Shown: positions 1-11,612 of the stretch, in pieces
Layout: every line of letters begins with the position of its first letter
How positions within the stretch are numbered: the stretch's first letter is position 1
Assembly (NCBI RefSeq): GCF_014805685.1
Contig: NC_060885.1
Location: 32,962,132-33,026,131 of the forward strand
Direction of reading: 5' to 3'
From: Silurus meridionalis
Taxonomy: Eukaryota; Chordata; Actinopteri; Siluriformes; Siluridae
DNA: 64,000 nt
Notes under the pieces: model-generated
What the model saw: only the letters and a program-made list of their open reading frames with translations
What the model was told of the DNA's origin: nothing
The model's database searches: none
Position numbers and translations under genes: made by a program

Positions 1-1324
1 TGCGCCAATGACAGAACTGGGTCCAACAGTTGTCAGTGATTTTCTCTTTCAAACAACTGTATTCGTAATGTCAGCACAGGCGTCTTTTCTTTACTGGACT
101 AAATGTGTTACTGAGTAAATGTAATTCGTTCCTTTTTATACATGAGCGGATAAAAACGTCAACGCGACAAGTCGGCAACCAGTGTTTAAACTTGTTTTGT
201 TTGGCGTTTGGTGGCATCTACTTAGCACCAACATACAGTTCAGCATCAGTTCCACAGCAAGCAGAGCATTTCGAGAGGATTTGGATCTTCTAGTTCAATA
301 GATGGAAAACATCAGGTTTCCCAAATGTCCAAATGAGGTGAGGAAATTATTTTTATAATTATTACTTTATTATAATTATCTATTTCATTTCATTCTGATC
401 TCAATGCCAAAGAATTGATCCTTATGTTGATGTGTTTGAATCCCTCGTCTAACAAATGTGCCTCTGCGTCCGCCTACTGGCAGAAGTTTCACACTTGGAG
501 CCTACAAAAAAGATCATTTGTCATTAGTAGTTGGGTGATGTATCCTTTTTATGAAGTTTGGTGACATAAATAACGAATATCCACAAAACAGAAAATGGAA
601 GAGGATTTAAAGCTTGTTCTTAAACCCTTGTGTCTAAGAGGATTTAGTCTCAGAACACGGTAACTGAAGCATGTTGCCTCGTACCAATTGCGCCATTTCT
701 GCCTACGAAATTTTTTTTTACAGTGTACGAGTAGTTGGAGAAAATGTGTACGCTGATATGCTGACGTTTTAACATGTTTAAAACACCTTACGCATGCACA
801 AAAAAAAGAACCAACATCGGCACTTTCTGTACGTGTAAAAGTCTTTTCCTTTTTACGCTTTCTTTATATCTACAGTATTCACGCTTTGATCACACCCCAG
901 AAATCAAAGCGATATCACAGGCTGAGATTTCTAACGCTCGCATGACCTCAATTATTTAAAACAAATGTCTTTTTTTTCAGAGCGAATGCTCAAATGAATC
1001 ACACGTTTTTATCGAGCAAACTCCCTTTTATTCATTCATCATTCATTCATTCCTTCAATCATATTCACGCCTCTTATCGTGACATGTTGACACTGACGGC
1101 ATGTGCTTTCGTACAAGCAGGAAAAAAATAGCACATAAAACGGATTTGAAATCAAATCATGGTCAATTTCTAGAAGATAACTGCTTGGTTTGACAGATAT
1201 GGTTTGAGATTATGGATAATAAATAAATGGATAAAGAAGGAGAAATGCATGAATACATATGTATTTGTATACAGATATAGATATTTTTATTAAAATATAA
1301 AGAATAGTATTGAGACAACTGACA
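1..1324. other. no supported gene; short ATTC run
   Basis: I recognise no gene, exon or transposon here. Open frames of about 60 codons (105-293 and 774-959) show no familiar motif and are the length expected by chance. A short imperfect ATTC run lies near 1030-1055. Confidence 0.6.
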
Positions 1325-1612
1325 TTCCCAGCCATATGGTGTCCCTCAGAAAATTGTTAGCACAAAGTTGTAGACACACAATTGTATAGTAGTATGACAT
1401 TTTCCCTTCACTTGAACTAGGAGACCCAAACCTGTTCACAAAGCCAGCTCCGAGAAGATTTTGCTGTACAGAGGTTGGAGAGGAAGATCTCCTGAATGTG
1501 TATAGTGACTGCACTCCAATTCCTCCTACATCAGTTCCTGACTTTACTAACACAGTTGTGGTTGAAAAAATCTCCACAAAATCTCCACAAACTCTAGTGG
1601 AAATCTAGCAAA
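1325..1612 (+). mobile_element. Tc1-like transposon fragment
   Basis: Decayed internal part of a Tc1-like DNA transposon common in fish. From about 1333 the sequence follows the stretch before the catalytic aspartate region, including the segment that reads cacaaagttgtagacacac. It then follows the region that normally encodes the QHDNAPVHK block, and ends with the segment before the C-terminal LVESLPRR motif (ctagtggaaatc near 1598). The reading frame is destroyed by indels and the segment encoding the QHDNA core is partly lost. Both terminal inverted repeats are missing. Related copies in this window lie at 24006, 27578, 31900 and 55834. The match rests on memory of the family consensus, not on a search. 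Confidence 0.6.
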
Positions 1613-2223
1613 TGGAGACTTATGGTTAGGTATCCAGTGCACATTAATTAGAAAATCCATTTAAAATGCATATATATAACTATACGAACTACCGAATAGA
1701 GCATTATAAAGGACAACTGCTCCAGAATTTCTTTCAATGTGAAACATTTCCGGTGAAGCTTTATACGCACACGGCATTATCTCAACTAGTTTCATCAGGG
1801 AGCTTCGCCCACAAGGTTTTTGACCTTCACTCACCACTTCCTGTCTTTGCCATGGGACAGTCACAAATATAGGTGACACAAGCATGGCGGAGGTGAAAGT
1901 TAAAACCTGCGCTCGAGCAGGAATTGTTGATTTTTTACAGGGTGAGAGCTGCCTGAGGGATCCATCGAAAAGCATAACATCATCATGCCAAATGTTAAGG
2001 TCTCGCCGTTTGTGTGTGTATTTTAAGTACATTCGGGGAAAACTGTGATGTAATTAAATCACTGCACACTTAAAAAAATCAGTCACCAAAGACACTTATG
2101 TTAGCACGGCCTTCAAATAGCCTTTATCTACATCAGAGTTACGTGTGTGTTTTACTTAAACAATAGCATTCAATATGCTATTATTTGCATACACACTTCA
2201 GTCATTTCCAGTCAAAAGGAAAA

Positions 2224-2258
<35 letters not shown>

Positions 2259-3049
2259 ACAAGCTGTTCTTTAAAGAACAATATTATCTGATCCCTCCGA
2301 TTTTCTCAGATTCAGTTGATATGCAATAAGGCCATAAATAGCTGTAGGAAGCATGTTAAACAAATCAAACTTTTATAAGCAAAATATTTACATCTGTTCA
2401 TCAAACGCAAGGCTTCAGAAAGGCTTCCTCGGGGAGCTGAGAACTGACAGGCCATCTGGGAATACAAGTCTGCACAAGTCCACCATCTCTCCACTGATAA
2501 AAGAATTTCGAAACATAGCAGCATACAGTCGCTGGACGAGCTCTAGCGAAAAGTTGTTAATTAAACTTTAAAAGCAACAATTTCCTTCGAGAGCTGATAA
2601 GAGCACCTCGAGGACTGAGAATGAATTATACAGAAAATATTACATTATATTACATCGTTAGCAAAGATCAACATCCATGCAGAACGATATTTTTAATAAA
2701 CGCAACAACAACAAGATATCTGATGGCTAATTTACACCTGGTGTTTGCAGGAAATCTTGAAAATAAACATGAAATATGGTCAAGATTTAACTAAGAGCAC
2801 TTGCAAGGTTTCTTTTAGTGAGTTGGCGAAGGGTGTCAGACTGATTCATCTTACATAAATCATGAAGGAAAAAATACCTTTTAACCAAAAATCTAATGTT
2901 TTTGTCAGTATTATGACTTAAGAAGAAAGGCATAAGATCGGACGGACACTTGCCAAAGACTTGTGTAATCAGATAATGCCCTATCTATATATGTATATAT
3001 GTATATCTATATGTACATAAGTATCTATATATTGGATTTATTTAATTAT
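1613..3049. other. no supported gene; one AAAT array
   Basis: No recognisable gene or transposon. Minus-strand frame 1661-2032 is 123 codons but resembles no protein I know. The only clear structure is the AAAT array at 2221-2259. Confidence 0.5.
2221..2259. repeat. (AAAT)n microsatellite
   Basis: About ten uninterrupted AAAT units. Ordinary short tandem repeat, likely length-polymorphic. Confidence 0.95.
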
Positions 3050-3168
3050 ATATACGTTGCTATTTGCACTTCTGGTTAAACAATAACTGCATTTCATTGG
3101 CCCTGCACTTGTACTCTGCAGAATGACAATAATCTAATCTAATCTAATCTAATCCAATCTAATCTAAT
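3050..3168 (+). mobile_element. LINE 3' tail with AATCT repeats
   Basis: The segment tgcacttctggttaaacaat, followed by an ACTGCATTTC-like block, a ctgcacttgtactctgca block, gacaataa and seven AATCT units, is the typical 3' end of a fish non-LTR retrotransposon, probably L2-like. Retrotransposons of this type end in short simple repeats. No coding part is visible upstream, so this is a 5'-truncated copy. The exact family is an inference. Confidence 0.5.
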
Positions 3169-5014
3169 ATATGATATAATTTACTTATTTGTCAGTATGG
3201 TATATTTAATTTTATGCTGCAAAGACTCCCATTTGAGTCTGAAGTTAAGTGATGCAGCTGAGGTTGAGGAACCGTCAGAGCAAAAATTCATGCATTGTTT
3301 CTACCTGTCTTTAGTTTTTCTTTCTATTTCTTTCCTATTTATAGGGTCTTATGTATCCAAATCCAAAATACTGACCATGCGAATATCTCCGTATCAAATG
3401 ATGGAATTTGATCAAATTACGATTTATTTTTTTCACCGTACATTTAACAGAAATTTAAAAGCACTTAAAAGATACTGATACAGTTCATGGGGTTGTATCT
3501 GGAAATTTAAAATCTATGAGCTTAGTGCATTTGGCAGCAGGAAACCTCTGAGTGGGTAACATCAGGCAGAGAATGCTTTTTCAGCATCACCTTTAGTACC
3601 TGCAAAAATTAGCCTGAAGGCGCTCATCAGCTGAGGAGATGTGCTCTGACAGAACATCAGCATGACTGATGTCACATGCCTGATGCTCACTGCTCCAAAA
3701 ATACAAGTAAAAAAGAAATAAATAAATAAACACAATCCAGGTTAGTTCGGTGTATTCAGGTGAAATCCTAATGAAATTAAAATCAATAGTAAATATAAAA
3801 TATGGACAAATCAGCTTTTCTGTCAATTGTGAACTTTTCCATGTCTACGCTTTGATATACAAAGGACATACAGACAGACGAGACTTTCTTCCTGATAGGC
3901 AGGTGAGCAGCCGAATATAACCCTGAATAGTAAGACATGTTCGATAACCTGAAAGTGGGCCATGCACATGCAAAACCTGCAGCTAAAATCAAGGTTGGTT
4001 TCTAAATAAAAGTGTATGCACATCAGCATAAAAAAACCACATTAATCCAAATACAAATAAAAGTATTATCGGAGCACTCAACAGATACATATAGCGGTTA
4101 CTCGTCCATTTAGGCATTGTGTATAAATGCACGCTTTCTGCAAGATCGATCAGCAGCGGGCCGGCTCGTCTGAGGCTCGGCATCCCGACACACACCGTTA
4201 ACAGGAGCTGACACCGCTGACGCAGGCTCATTATGTACATGCTGAACCATGGAACAAATTCCACCCCTAAATTCTGCAGCAAAGTAAAAAAAATAGAAAT
4301 ACAGGGTATTTGAGGGTATTTTCTTTACCAGCACTATAAATATTTTAAGCCACAACAAGTGAGTCTACATCCTCTTTACTGAACATGATCATGTTTCAGT
4401 TCGCAGCATAATTCCATATCTTCACCACAAAAGTATGTTCGTTGTCGCTGTGATTCGGTGTCTCAGGTATTCCCCTTATTTCCTGTGCGACAGCCTCTGA
4501 ATGATTAATTGAAATCACTTGTGAAGAAAAGTGTGTTTGTGGTAACAGCGAAGCTCCAGCGCCTCCTGTCACTAGTTTCATTTGAAGTCCCCGCTGAGTT
4601 GGGATGAAAGTGAGCTAAATTTGTGCTTATAAAACCCTGGGATGCAAAGGCACACAGAAGTGAGAAGGAGCACTTTGCGCTCTTAGCAAGTTGGGTCAAA
4701 ACCAATTTTTTTTGTTGTTGTTGTTATAACACAACTTTTAAGAAACCCTCGGAATAGCTGCATAGCTCTATTTAGTTTAATTACTGCTGATGGAACAGGG
4801 ATCGGCTCTTTTGTTAAGCTATACAATTATCTTACCAGTGGGGGTGGGTGATATATAAGGCACAAAACACAACAGGAGAATAATCAGTGAAGCTGTGGTG
4901 GCCCACTGTAAAGTCAAGCCATTTCCACCACATATAACTGAAACATGCTGAAGTGGGGTTTTTGTTCCTCTTAAACCAGATTACTCATCATACTTTTAGA
5001 TCCATTGGGAAACA
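3169..5014. other. no supported gene
   Basis: No recognisable gene. Several minus-strand frames of 60 to 97 codons between 3593 and 4705 overlap in different frames and show no motif. A segment at 3226-3290 weakly resembles 43374-43420, so part may be old repeat DNA. Confidence 0.5.
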
Positions 5015-5016
5015 TA

Positions 5017-5537
5017 CGAGGTGATATCAAGAAGTAATCGAGGCTAATGGTACTAACTTGTGCTATTCTGACTACGTGCGTCATCACGTCTGCGTTTTAA
5101 TCACGGACAGCAAGTTAGAACAAAGAGCAAACGTGAAATTCTGCTTGATACTGGGCAAATCTGCACAGAGATGTTTGACATGACCTGCGCTTGCGTCCAA
5201 GGTGTTTTGAGTGGTTCAAGAGCGGAAGAACATTTTTGAAGGATCAGGAAGACCTTCGACAAACGTTCATCATCTCGTGCACATTGATCGTCAGAGAACA
5301 GTCCACGTGATCTCACTTCTGCAGACGCCCTACTCGCCAGATTTGTCTCCTGCGGAATCATCAAGACTCAGCTCTAAGGTCTCCGATTTGACACGCGTTC
5401 GAAAAGAAGACTACCAGGACATAATCCAGAAGAACACTGGGGGAGCTGCATTGCTGTGCAAGGGGACTTTTGAAGGCGATCGTGTGTAAATGTAGATAAT
5501 TAACGTAATTTACGAAACATTTTGATACCACCTCGTC
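5017..5537 (+). mobile_element. mariner-type deletion derivative
   Basis: Short mariner-family element of about 520 bp, less than half the usual 1.3 kb. It starts cgaggtgatatcaagaagta after a TA, and ends with an inverted copy of the same sequence, ttttgataccacctcg. That gives terminal inverted repeats of about 25 bp. The flank on the right reads TC, not TA, so the target duplication has mutated. Inside, an N-terminal transposase segment (RANVKF...LGKSAQ, then FEGSGRPSTN...LVHIDRQRT) is joined directly to the C-terminal segment (PYSPDLSPAE...EDYQDIIQ), so the middle of the gene is deleted. Non-autonomous. Related copies are at 11060, 34835 and 43457. Confidence 0.85.
5211..5489 (+). pseudogene. 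mariner transposase, internally deleted
   Basis: Open frame of 92 codons inside the 5017-5537 element. The N-terminal part carries a degraded helix-turn-helix linker (SGRPSTN, then DRQRT). The C-terminal part carries PYSPDLSPAE, which in mariner transposases contains the last catalytic aspartate, followed by EDYQDIIQ and the terminal FEGD. The first two catalytic aspartates are in the deleted middle, so it cannot be an active transposase. Further N-terminal residues lie upstream in another frame (about 5120-5165). The ATG is not the original start. Whether it is expressed is unknown; it is most likely a pseudogene. Confidence 0.75.
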
Positions 5538-5650
5538 TTTAACATGTTTTTTTAGCTCCAGTTATTACTCACAATTTCAAAAAAGTGGGGACAATGTGCA
5601 CATTTAAAATAAAAACTGAATGCAATGATCTGCAAATCTCATAAGCCCAG

Positions 5651-6675
5651 CAGTGGGTGGTCAGGGTTAGCAAAGCCTTCTCTGCTGGCCTAAACACTAT
5701 CAGAAGCACTGACCTACATTTACAACCTAAAATATAATATTTGTTCCATGAAATTGTATTAATTTATTCCCAACAGTTTATTATCTTCATTTCGAGAGTT
5801 TCTATTGGCTGCACTGCTTCCAGTACGTGTATGTTAGATTTTTTGTCCAATCAGATTTCAGCCTCTATGTGCTGCCATGTCAATTTAATCTGCCCAGAGC
5901 CTTCAACGTCAGTACTGCTGGCCTTTTTACCTCAGTCCCTATTAGAAATAAATCTGTTTCTTTAACCATTTAGATTTCGAATTCGCCTCACAGGGCAGCT
6001 AGCTGGCCCAGAATAACGTCAGCATTTTTCCGTCCTCTAAATGGATGGTCAGAGGGAAACTGTTACAGCCAAGTTCCACTAGCAAAACACGTCTGTAGCA
6101 CTGCACACATTAATACATCTGATTTAGACTTTTTTACGCCTACGGAGGAAGTGAAATTGATTTGGTCTCGGACATACTTAAAAATACATTTTCCAGAAAA
6201 GCTAGACATGGTGAGAAGGTCGGCCAACCCGAAGCTAGCTAGAGTTTCTCCGCCAGTGAAAGGGTTTGATCACCACTTCCAGACCAGTGAATACGAGCGG
6301 TACCACTGGTTTACAGTCTCTGAGGAGCGCTGCACATTATGAGTCTGCATCTCTGGTGAGTAGGTTGTATTTTATTTAGCTTTTTGATGGTTTTGTCATG
6401 TAATTAGACAAATATTTGTTCTGAACTGCTCCAGATGATGTATGTGGCACAGTTGCGGTTGTCGTGTAGAGGTTTGGAGCTTGCTTTAGTAAAATGGTCT
6501 TCACCCTCCATATGTGAAATGCCTCTCAGAGAATGCCACGTGTTGTTATATTGCATTTTTGTATTGTATTGATGGTTTCTATAACTGCGACGTGATAGCG
6601 CTGGTATTAAGAGGTGGATTAAGTCGGGTACGTCCCCACTGAAGGCCCAGGTACCAAATGCACGGACCGCCACTG
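5651..6675 (+). mobile_element. hAT element, ZMYM1/zf-TTF type, non-autonomous
   Basis: The terminal repeats are cagtgggtggtc at the left and, read inward on the other strand, cagtggcggtcc at the right (6664-6675). The CAGTGG start is typical of hAT elements. The element encodes only the first part of a transposase (6151-6342); the RNase H-like catalytic and dimerisation domains are absent. It is inserted in the left arm of the Tc1-like MITE at 5570-7106, so it is younger than that element. The flanking 8-mers (aagcccag and aaaaagtc) do not match well, so the target duplication is not clearly preserved. Confidence 0.7.
6151..6342 (+). pseudogene. zf-TTF hAT transposase, N-terminal exon remnant
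   Basis: 63-codon frame reading MKLIWSRTYLKIHFPEKLDM, then PVKGFDHHFQTSEYERYHWF. The pattern of a GF-HFQ...YERYHW block followed by a WL/WF and a C-containing segment is the start of the TTF-type zinc finger found in hAT transposases related to ZMYM1. In that family a FCWPCLLF-like zinc-finger core follows; here the frame ends at a TGA before it. A ggtgagtagg sequence just downstream resembles a splice donor, so this may have been a first exon. The true start is probably upstream of the ATG. Truncated and inactive. Confidence 0.65.
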
Positions 6676-7106
6676 AAAAAGTCTGTTCACAATAAAACAG
6701 AACACATATCGATTTTTTTACAACTGAAAAGAAAATAAATAATTTCAAGAAAAAAAAAATTAAGGTAATTTTGAATTTGACAGTGAAGCTCCTCCCATTT
6801 TCACTTCTGAAAGACTTCTGCCTCTCTAATATACATTATTTATTCCCAATCATCTTACTGATCTGTTGTCCTCATTTAATTGCAAAATGTTTCATCAAAT
6901 GTTTAATTTGAATAAAACTTTTCCCAAAGATTTGTTGCCACGTCCCAATTTTTAGAGACGTGTTGCAGCCATCAAAATAAAAAAAAATACCTTTTTTTAT
7001 GTTCTATTGTGAATAAAATATGGATTTCTGAGATTTTTAAATCACTGCATTCTGTTTTTATTCACATTTTACACAGTGTCCCAACTTTTTGGGAATTAGA
7101 GTTGTA

Positions 7107-8220
7107 TAGTGTATATCCTACTAGCACTATGCTCTCTGTACAGCACTGAACAGAATAAAGATATATTTGTACCTCAAAGGATAATAAATAACAATTAAAC
7201 ACGTTTTAATAATATAATTGACTTTTAACATAGAGCATCCACCATATAAGTTCTCTTTGTAACTTGTTTCTATGAAAAGAGTAACATATTAGAAATCCAA
7301 ATACTTGGCACAGTTCCTTTCTACATGGATATCTCAAAAAGTTATTATTAAATACAATGCAAATAATACACTTAACATTAAATTAGTTCTAGGCTGAGTT
7401 CTGTGGCACTGCAGTCATTATAAAGCACAAACTTTATAATTACGCCCAGAAGGATTTTTTTTTTTTCATCTTGGCCACCGATGTGTCTGAGCAGACGCCA
7501 ACAGTTGTCAGGGAAACCTAGCTGCTGGTTGCCTCATCCGTCATCATTCAGCCGATTATTTAATATAAGAAATATTTAACGTAACACAAAGCACAAGATC
7601 TAATCCTTATACGTCTCCTTACAATATTAATGTGTTGTTAACCAGAATATCAAACAGGAAGGACACTGCTTCAATCTTCTCAGGTCTTTTTACTGTTCTG
7701 TGCAATTGATGGATAATTTGGATGATGGAAATGTGGCTAATAGTATTTTATAAAAGAATAATTGGAAAACAAACAAAAAATAAGTTTTTATCATTCAATT
7801 TTTTACCTCGATGGCAGCTACAACACCACCATCAGCTTGTTTTTTTCTAACACCACACTGTAAAAAAAAATCAATAAGTCTTCAGAGGGAACTCTAAGAA
7901 ACCATGAATTATGTGTAGTATCAGATGTGTTGACAGTGCAACAATTGCGTTTTAAAATGCCTACAGCGATATAAGCGTGCATGGCTTTAAAAGTCGCAAG
8001 TGCATAAGCATCACGTTGCTACTTTGCTTGTGAAACAACGAAGTGGAAATGATGACAATGAAACCTTTATGCTCCAAATAGACAGACAGTGGAATCCTCT
8101 CAGGACCAGGAGTAAACTCTGATTACAGTTAGAAAGCAGAACATTATGATTAAACCGATGCAATACGCCTCCGGTGGCTACTGTCATGTATTGCAGGTAC
8201 TCACAATAGCAGTCAATCGA
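7107..8220. other. no supported gene
   Basis: AT-rich DNA with no recognisable gene, exon or transposon. Only short homopolymer runs are seen, for example the T run near 7449 and the A run near 7861. Confidence 0.55.
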
Positions 8221-8700
8221 GTCAAGTTTATTTCTATAGCGCTTTTCACAACAGACATTGTCTCAAAGCAGCTTTACAGAAATCAACGATGTGTATTTAT
8301 TCCTGATGAGCAGCCGTGGCGACTGTGGCAAGTAAAAACTACCTTAGATGTTATGAGGAAGAAACCTTGAGGGGAACCAGACTCAAAAGGGGAACCCATC
8401 CTCATTTAGGTGATATCAAGTGTGTGATTATAGTCTTTAAACAATACAGAACACTGGAGAGTGAGAACTAACATGAGCACTGAAGTATAAGATTATAAGT
8501 ATATGTTCTTATACAGTCATTTGTGGCTATAAATCTAGGAGCTACTGAGCTCAGCATTTGTGATCATCACAGATCCAACATTAGCTTCTCCATGCCAGAG
8601 CCTTTAAACACTCCAGGAGGTCCAATGTCAAAACTCCACACATGAAGTGGGATCCAATTGGCACTGGTACGTCTCTAGATGGTTCGGATGTTTGTGAGTT
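8221..8700 (+). repeat. teleost interspersed repeat, catfish-type
   Basis: Starts gtcaagtttatttctatagc and continues with a gcttttcacaacagacattg block, an aagcagctttacag block, an aaccttgaggggaaccagac block, then ggggaacccatcctcattta, and an inward segment about a bicistronic-looking series of short conserved blocks. I recognise this order of blocks as a long interspersed repeat of otophysan fish, especially catfishes. Its superfamily is not clear to me. Inverted or partial relatives lie at 28374-28434 and, more weakly, near 46270 and 49530. The 74-codon frame at 8146-8370 is part of the repeat and not a gene. Confidence 0.6.
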
Positions 8701-11018
8701 CGGCATCTACGTCTTTAAAAGCAGCAGCGGATGCAACTGTGGGCGGAGTACACTTTTATTATAAGAACAAATCCGGAATAAATTATTAATCCAAAACAGC
8801 AGAAGGAATCAATAATGAAGAGAAAACTCATTAATCAAGACAAGAACCATTAGACGTGACACGATCGAAAACAAATACGTGGCAGAACCAATAGCAAAAC
8901 AAGGTGATGACATTACGTGAATGAAAACAAACGTGACTCTCAAAACATATACATGTGGAGCATGAGCACAGAGAATGAGCAATCTCTGACACGTTCTGTA
9001 GATTTATTTCATGTCTTACAAAATATCAGTCCATAAGCATAAAGATCATGTGCAACATAATGCAATGAAAATTGTTTGTTTGTTTGTTTGTTTGTTTTTT
9101 TATGATGAGGAAATCCAGAAAACTCTTTTAGCAAGAATTGCAGCATTTTTAAAGAAAAAATAGTTACACGTATGATACCAAGAACTATAAATTAACCGAT
9201 AAAAAAAACAAACAATAAATCGACCTAAAACCAGACGAAAAACGACTGCAAATCTTAGATCCTGTGGGGAAACAAAATGTGCCCTTGAAAGACAGAAATA
9301 AAAAAAAAATAAGTAAAGAATGTGCTAGAAAGACTGTTTAAATGAAGCATCATGATATGTATCTGCATTGAAGTAATTTAAGAAAAGCAAGAATGAAGCA
9401 GGAGAATTTTAGTCTCATTAGCGAAGATATCGAATGCTTCAACATTGAAAACCAAAATAAATTCAAGCCCATGCGTGGGTGTAACCAATCATCTGGCTCG
9501 AATCCCATTGAAAAAATTATAGGGATTTTTGCAATTGGATTTCTACATACAAAATGAATTGGAGTCAGCTGGCGGGACAATGAGTCGAAAATTGAACCAG
9601 AACGCTGTAAAATAAAACACCATGGACGTCATGAAGCTCTAAATTGCCAGAAACTAATTTGAAACAAAGTATCAGTGGTGTTAATTGACGTATTTAAATC
9701 ACTGGCAAAACAACACTTAGCAGCTAAATCGCATACACACCATCCTGTACTGCACTTCTCAGTTGAATGTCTTATGCAGTAGATCATAAAATCTACGTAC
9801 CCAAAAAAAACAGGAAGTTCACCAGCTCACCCATAATAGACGAGCGGAAGATTTGGGTTACAACCTCTTTAACAGCAATGCCCAATAGTTCATTTATTAT
9901 TCAATGGCTCTCGACAAACACAGCAATACCGTGGCCACGGCACAGTATGTATTTATTCGGGGCACTGATGAAACATTCACCGTTGCTGAGAAGCTATCTA
10001 CTTCACAGTTTGAAGGGCACTAAAACTGGAAAAAGAATCCTTTTCCAGGGTTGGCAAAGATCTTCATGTGAAATGAGAAGAAACGGAGGACATGGGAGGA
10101 AAGGTATTTAGAAGAATGGTAGAATAGGCGCGCATGATGTGTAACCATTTTACTCTAAGGAATAAAGATGATTGTTTGGTCGTGTGAATTTGACCCAATG
10201 ACGTTCACCAAATAACTGAGGAACGCAGAAATGTCAAGTTCTAAAATTTCCCGATTCTGAGGATTGTACGTAGCTTACAGCACCTACTCACACATCATCT
10301 GACCCAGGTGGCTATATCACAGACGATTTAGAGACTGCGTTAATTATAATCCTGGAGGTAATCCAAGAAGCTGCACACTGAGCAGCCACAAACCCGGCAC
10401 ACGGTCTCCGGGGAGGACCGAGCGTATCGGCAATGCTGCTGTGACTTTGATGGGAATTAAATGAAACACACTTGTGCGCTCGTTTACTCCAGGGTAGGAG
10501 GAAATAGGTATTTTTGATCAGAACATTGGCGATTGAAAATATTTTTCCCTCCTTCGCTGTAAAAAAAAAAGGAAATGCATTACTCGCTCAGCCCCTTTGA
10601 CCTCTAAGTCTTAGGGAGGGCCTGTTCACAAATCTGTAGTGAAACCATGATCTAATAACAAATGTATTTTAAATGCAATAAGGCATGGCGAGAATTACGC
10701 AGGAGAGACCTTTCGGGTTGCGCACCACATCAAGACTGCATGTGAATCGGTGGAATGCGGCGTGTGAAAAAAAGGGCGTGCCATAAAATCTAGTGTAAGA
10801 AAAGTTGCCACTACAGTGCTTTTCTGGGACAAATGGAAGGAAGCTGAACAATCGCATTATTGACACATGTGATGGACAAGTGGTTCCGCATCATAAAATA
10901 TTACATCCTGCATTTGCAATATCAGAGTACAAAACTAGATGACACCTGCTCTCTCGCTAGAAAATAGGAAAATAGGTCCTACATCTTGCTATCAATCAAA
11001 ACTTTACTGTTCAACAAT
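8701..11018. other. no supported gene
   Basis: No recognisable gene or mobile element apart from a TTTG array. The longest open frame (9767-10111, 114 codons) has no recognisable motif, no splice context I trust and no sign of codon preference. Confidence 0.5.
9072..9100. repeat. (TTTG)n microsatellite
   Basis: About six TTTG units ending in a T run. Confidence 0.9.
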
Positions 11019-11050
11019 AGGCAGACAGACAAGCAGACAGACAGACAAAT
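11019..11050. repeat. (ACAG)n imperfect microsatellite
   Basis: Imperfect ACAG/GACA units immediately before the mariner fragment at 11060. Confidence 0.85.
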
Positions 11051-11059
11051 AGAGAGATA

Positions 11060-11250
11060 CGAGTTGGTATCAAAAAGTTTCAAAACTCGTTCTTTTTACA
11101 AGAAAGTACTTTATTTGTCTAAGTTTCCGCATTATCACTTTTAAAATAGTCCCCTTGCACAGCATTACAGTTCTTCCAGTGTTCCTCCCATTTCTGGATT
11201 ATGTCCTGGAAGTCTTCGTCTCAAAACGTCTCAAACACCTTCTGTGATTT
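11060..11250 (-). mobile_element. mariner-type 3' fragment
   Basis: On the minus strand this is the 3' end of the mariner family of 5017-5537. The outer end at 11060 reads cgagttggtatcaaaaagtt and is preceded by TA. The complement of 11138-11210 encodes DFQDIIQKWEEHWKNCNAVQ followed by GDYF, the typical mariner C-terminus. This is the least degraded C-terminal stretch of the four copies. Upstream coding sequence and the other terminal repeat are missing, so the right border is approximate. Confidence 0.8.
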
Positions 11251-11351
11251 ATTCTGAATTTGTCACGGTTTCACCCAGAATTGTATGTTTGTTGTTCACG
11301 TTCACGTTCTAATTTGCTGTCCATGATAACGTAGTAACGCACGGCGTCAGA

Positions 11352-11353
<2 letters not shown>

Positions 11354-11412
<59 letters not shown>
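11354..11412. repeat. (CA)n microsatellite
   Basis: About 29 uninterrupted CA units. Alternating purine-pyrimidine DNA, very likely length-polymorphic. Confidence 0.97.
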
Positions 11413-11413
<1 letters not shown>

Positions 11414-11491
11414 GAGAGATTGGACCGAAAAAGGCTTGTATTTTGCTATTACACTGATTTCGGGGCATCTGACTATTCATAGAATCTAAGG

Positions 11492-11612
11492 GAAAGCATG
11501 GTGGCGCAGCAGGTTTTTATGCTCCAGGGTCTTGGGTTTGATCTCGAGCCAGGAGGTAGATTGGCTACCCCAAGTGTTCTGCGCATAACCTCCGGATCCA
11601 CCAGGAGAAATA
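11492..11612 (+). repeat. tRNA-derived SINE-like repeat
   Basis: Reads gcatggtggcgcagcagg, then a B-box-like block (gggtttgatctcgagcc), then gtgttctgcgcataacctcc. This is the order of blocks of a common fish repeat whose consensus has GGTTCGATTCC in the B box and ends in a CCTCCGGGTGCTCC block. The degenerate B box and lack of a foldable cloverleaf argue against a real tRNA gene. Family name not assigned. Confidence 0.5.

Larger units (their letters stand above)
5570..7106. mobile_element. Tc1-like MITE, interrupted by a hAT element
   Basis: The left part (5570-5650) and the right part (6676-7106) belong to one short fish DNA element. Its ends are inverted copies: the left carries gtggggacaatgtg and then gaatgcaatgatctgcaaat; the right carries the complement, atcactgcattctg and acagtgtcccaac. 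Between the two halves lies a hAT element (5651-6675). After that insertion the sequence resumes with ttcacaataaaaca, as expected for the left subterminal region, and then runs through the known 3' region (acttctgaaagacttctgcc near 6802, gttctattgtgaataaaat near 7000). Without the insert the element is about 510 bp and lacks a transposase. Assignment to Tc1/mariner is from memory of related full-length copies. Confidence 0.7.

Noticed and set aside
1661..2032. 123-codon minus-strand frame
   Set aside because: No motif, no splice context, and similar lengths occur by chance in DNA of this size.
11492..11612. tRNA gene
   Set aside because: Only a degenerate B box is present, and the arms do not form a cloverleaf; it fits a SINE-like repeat better.
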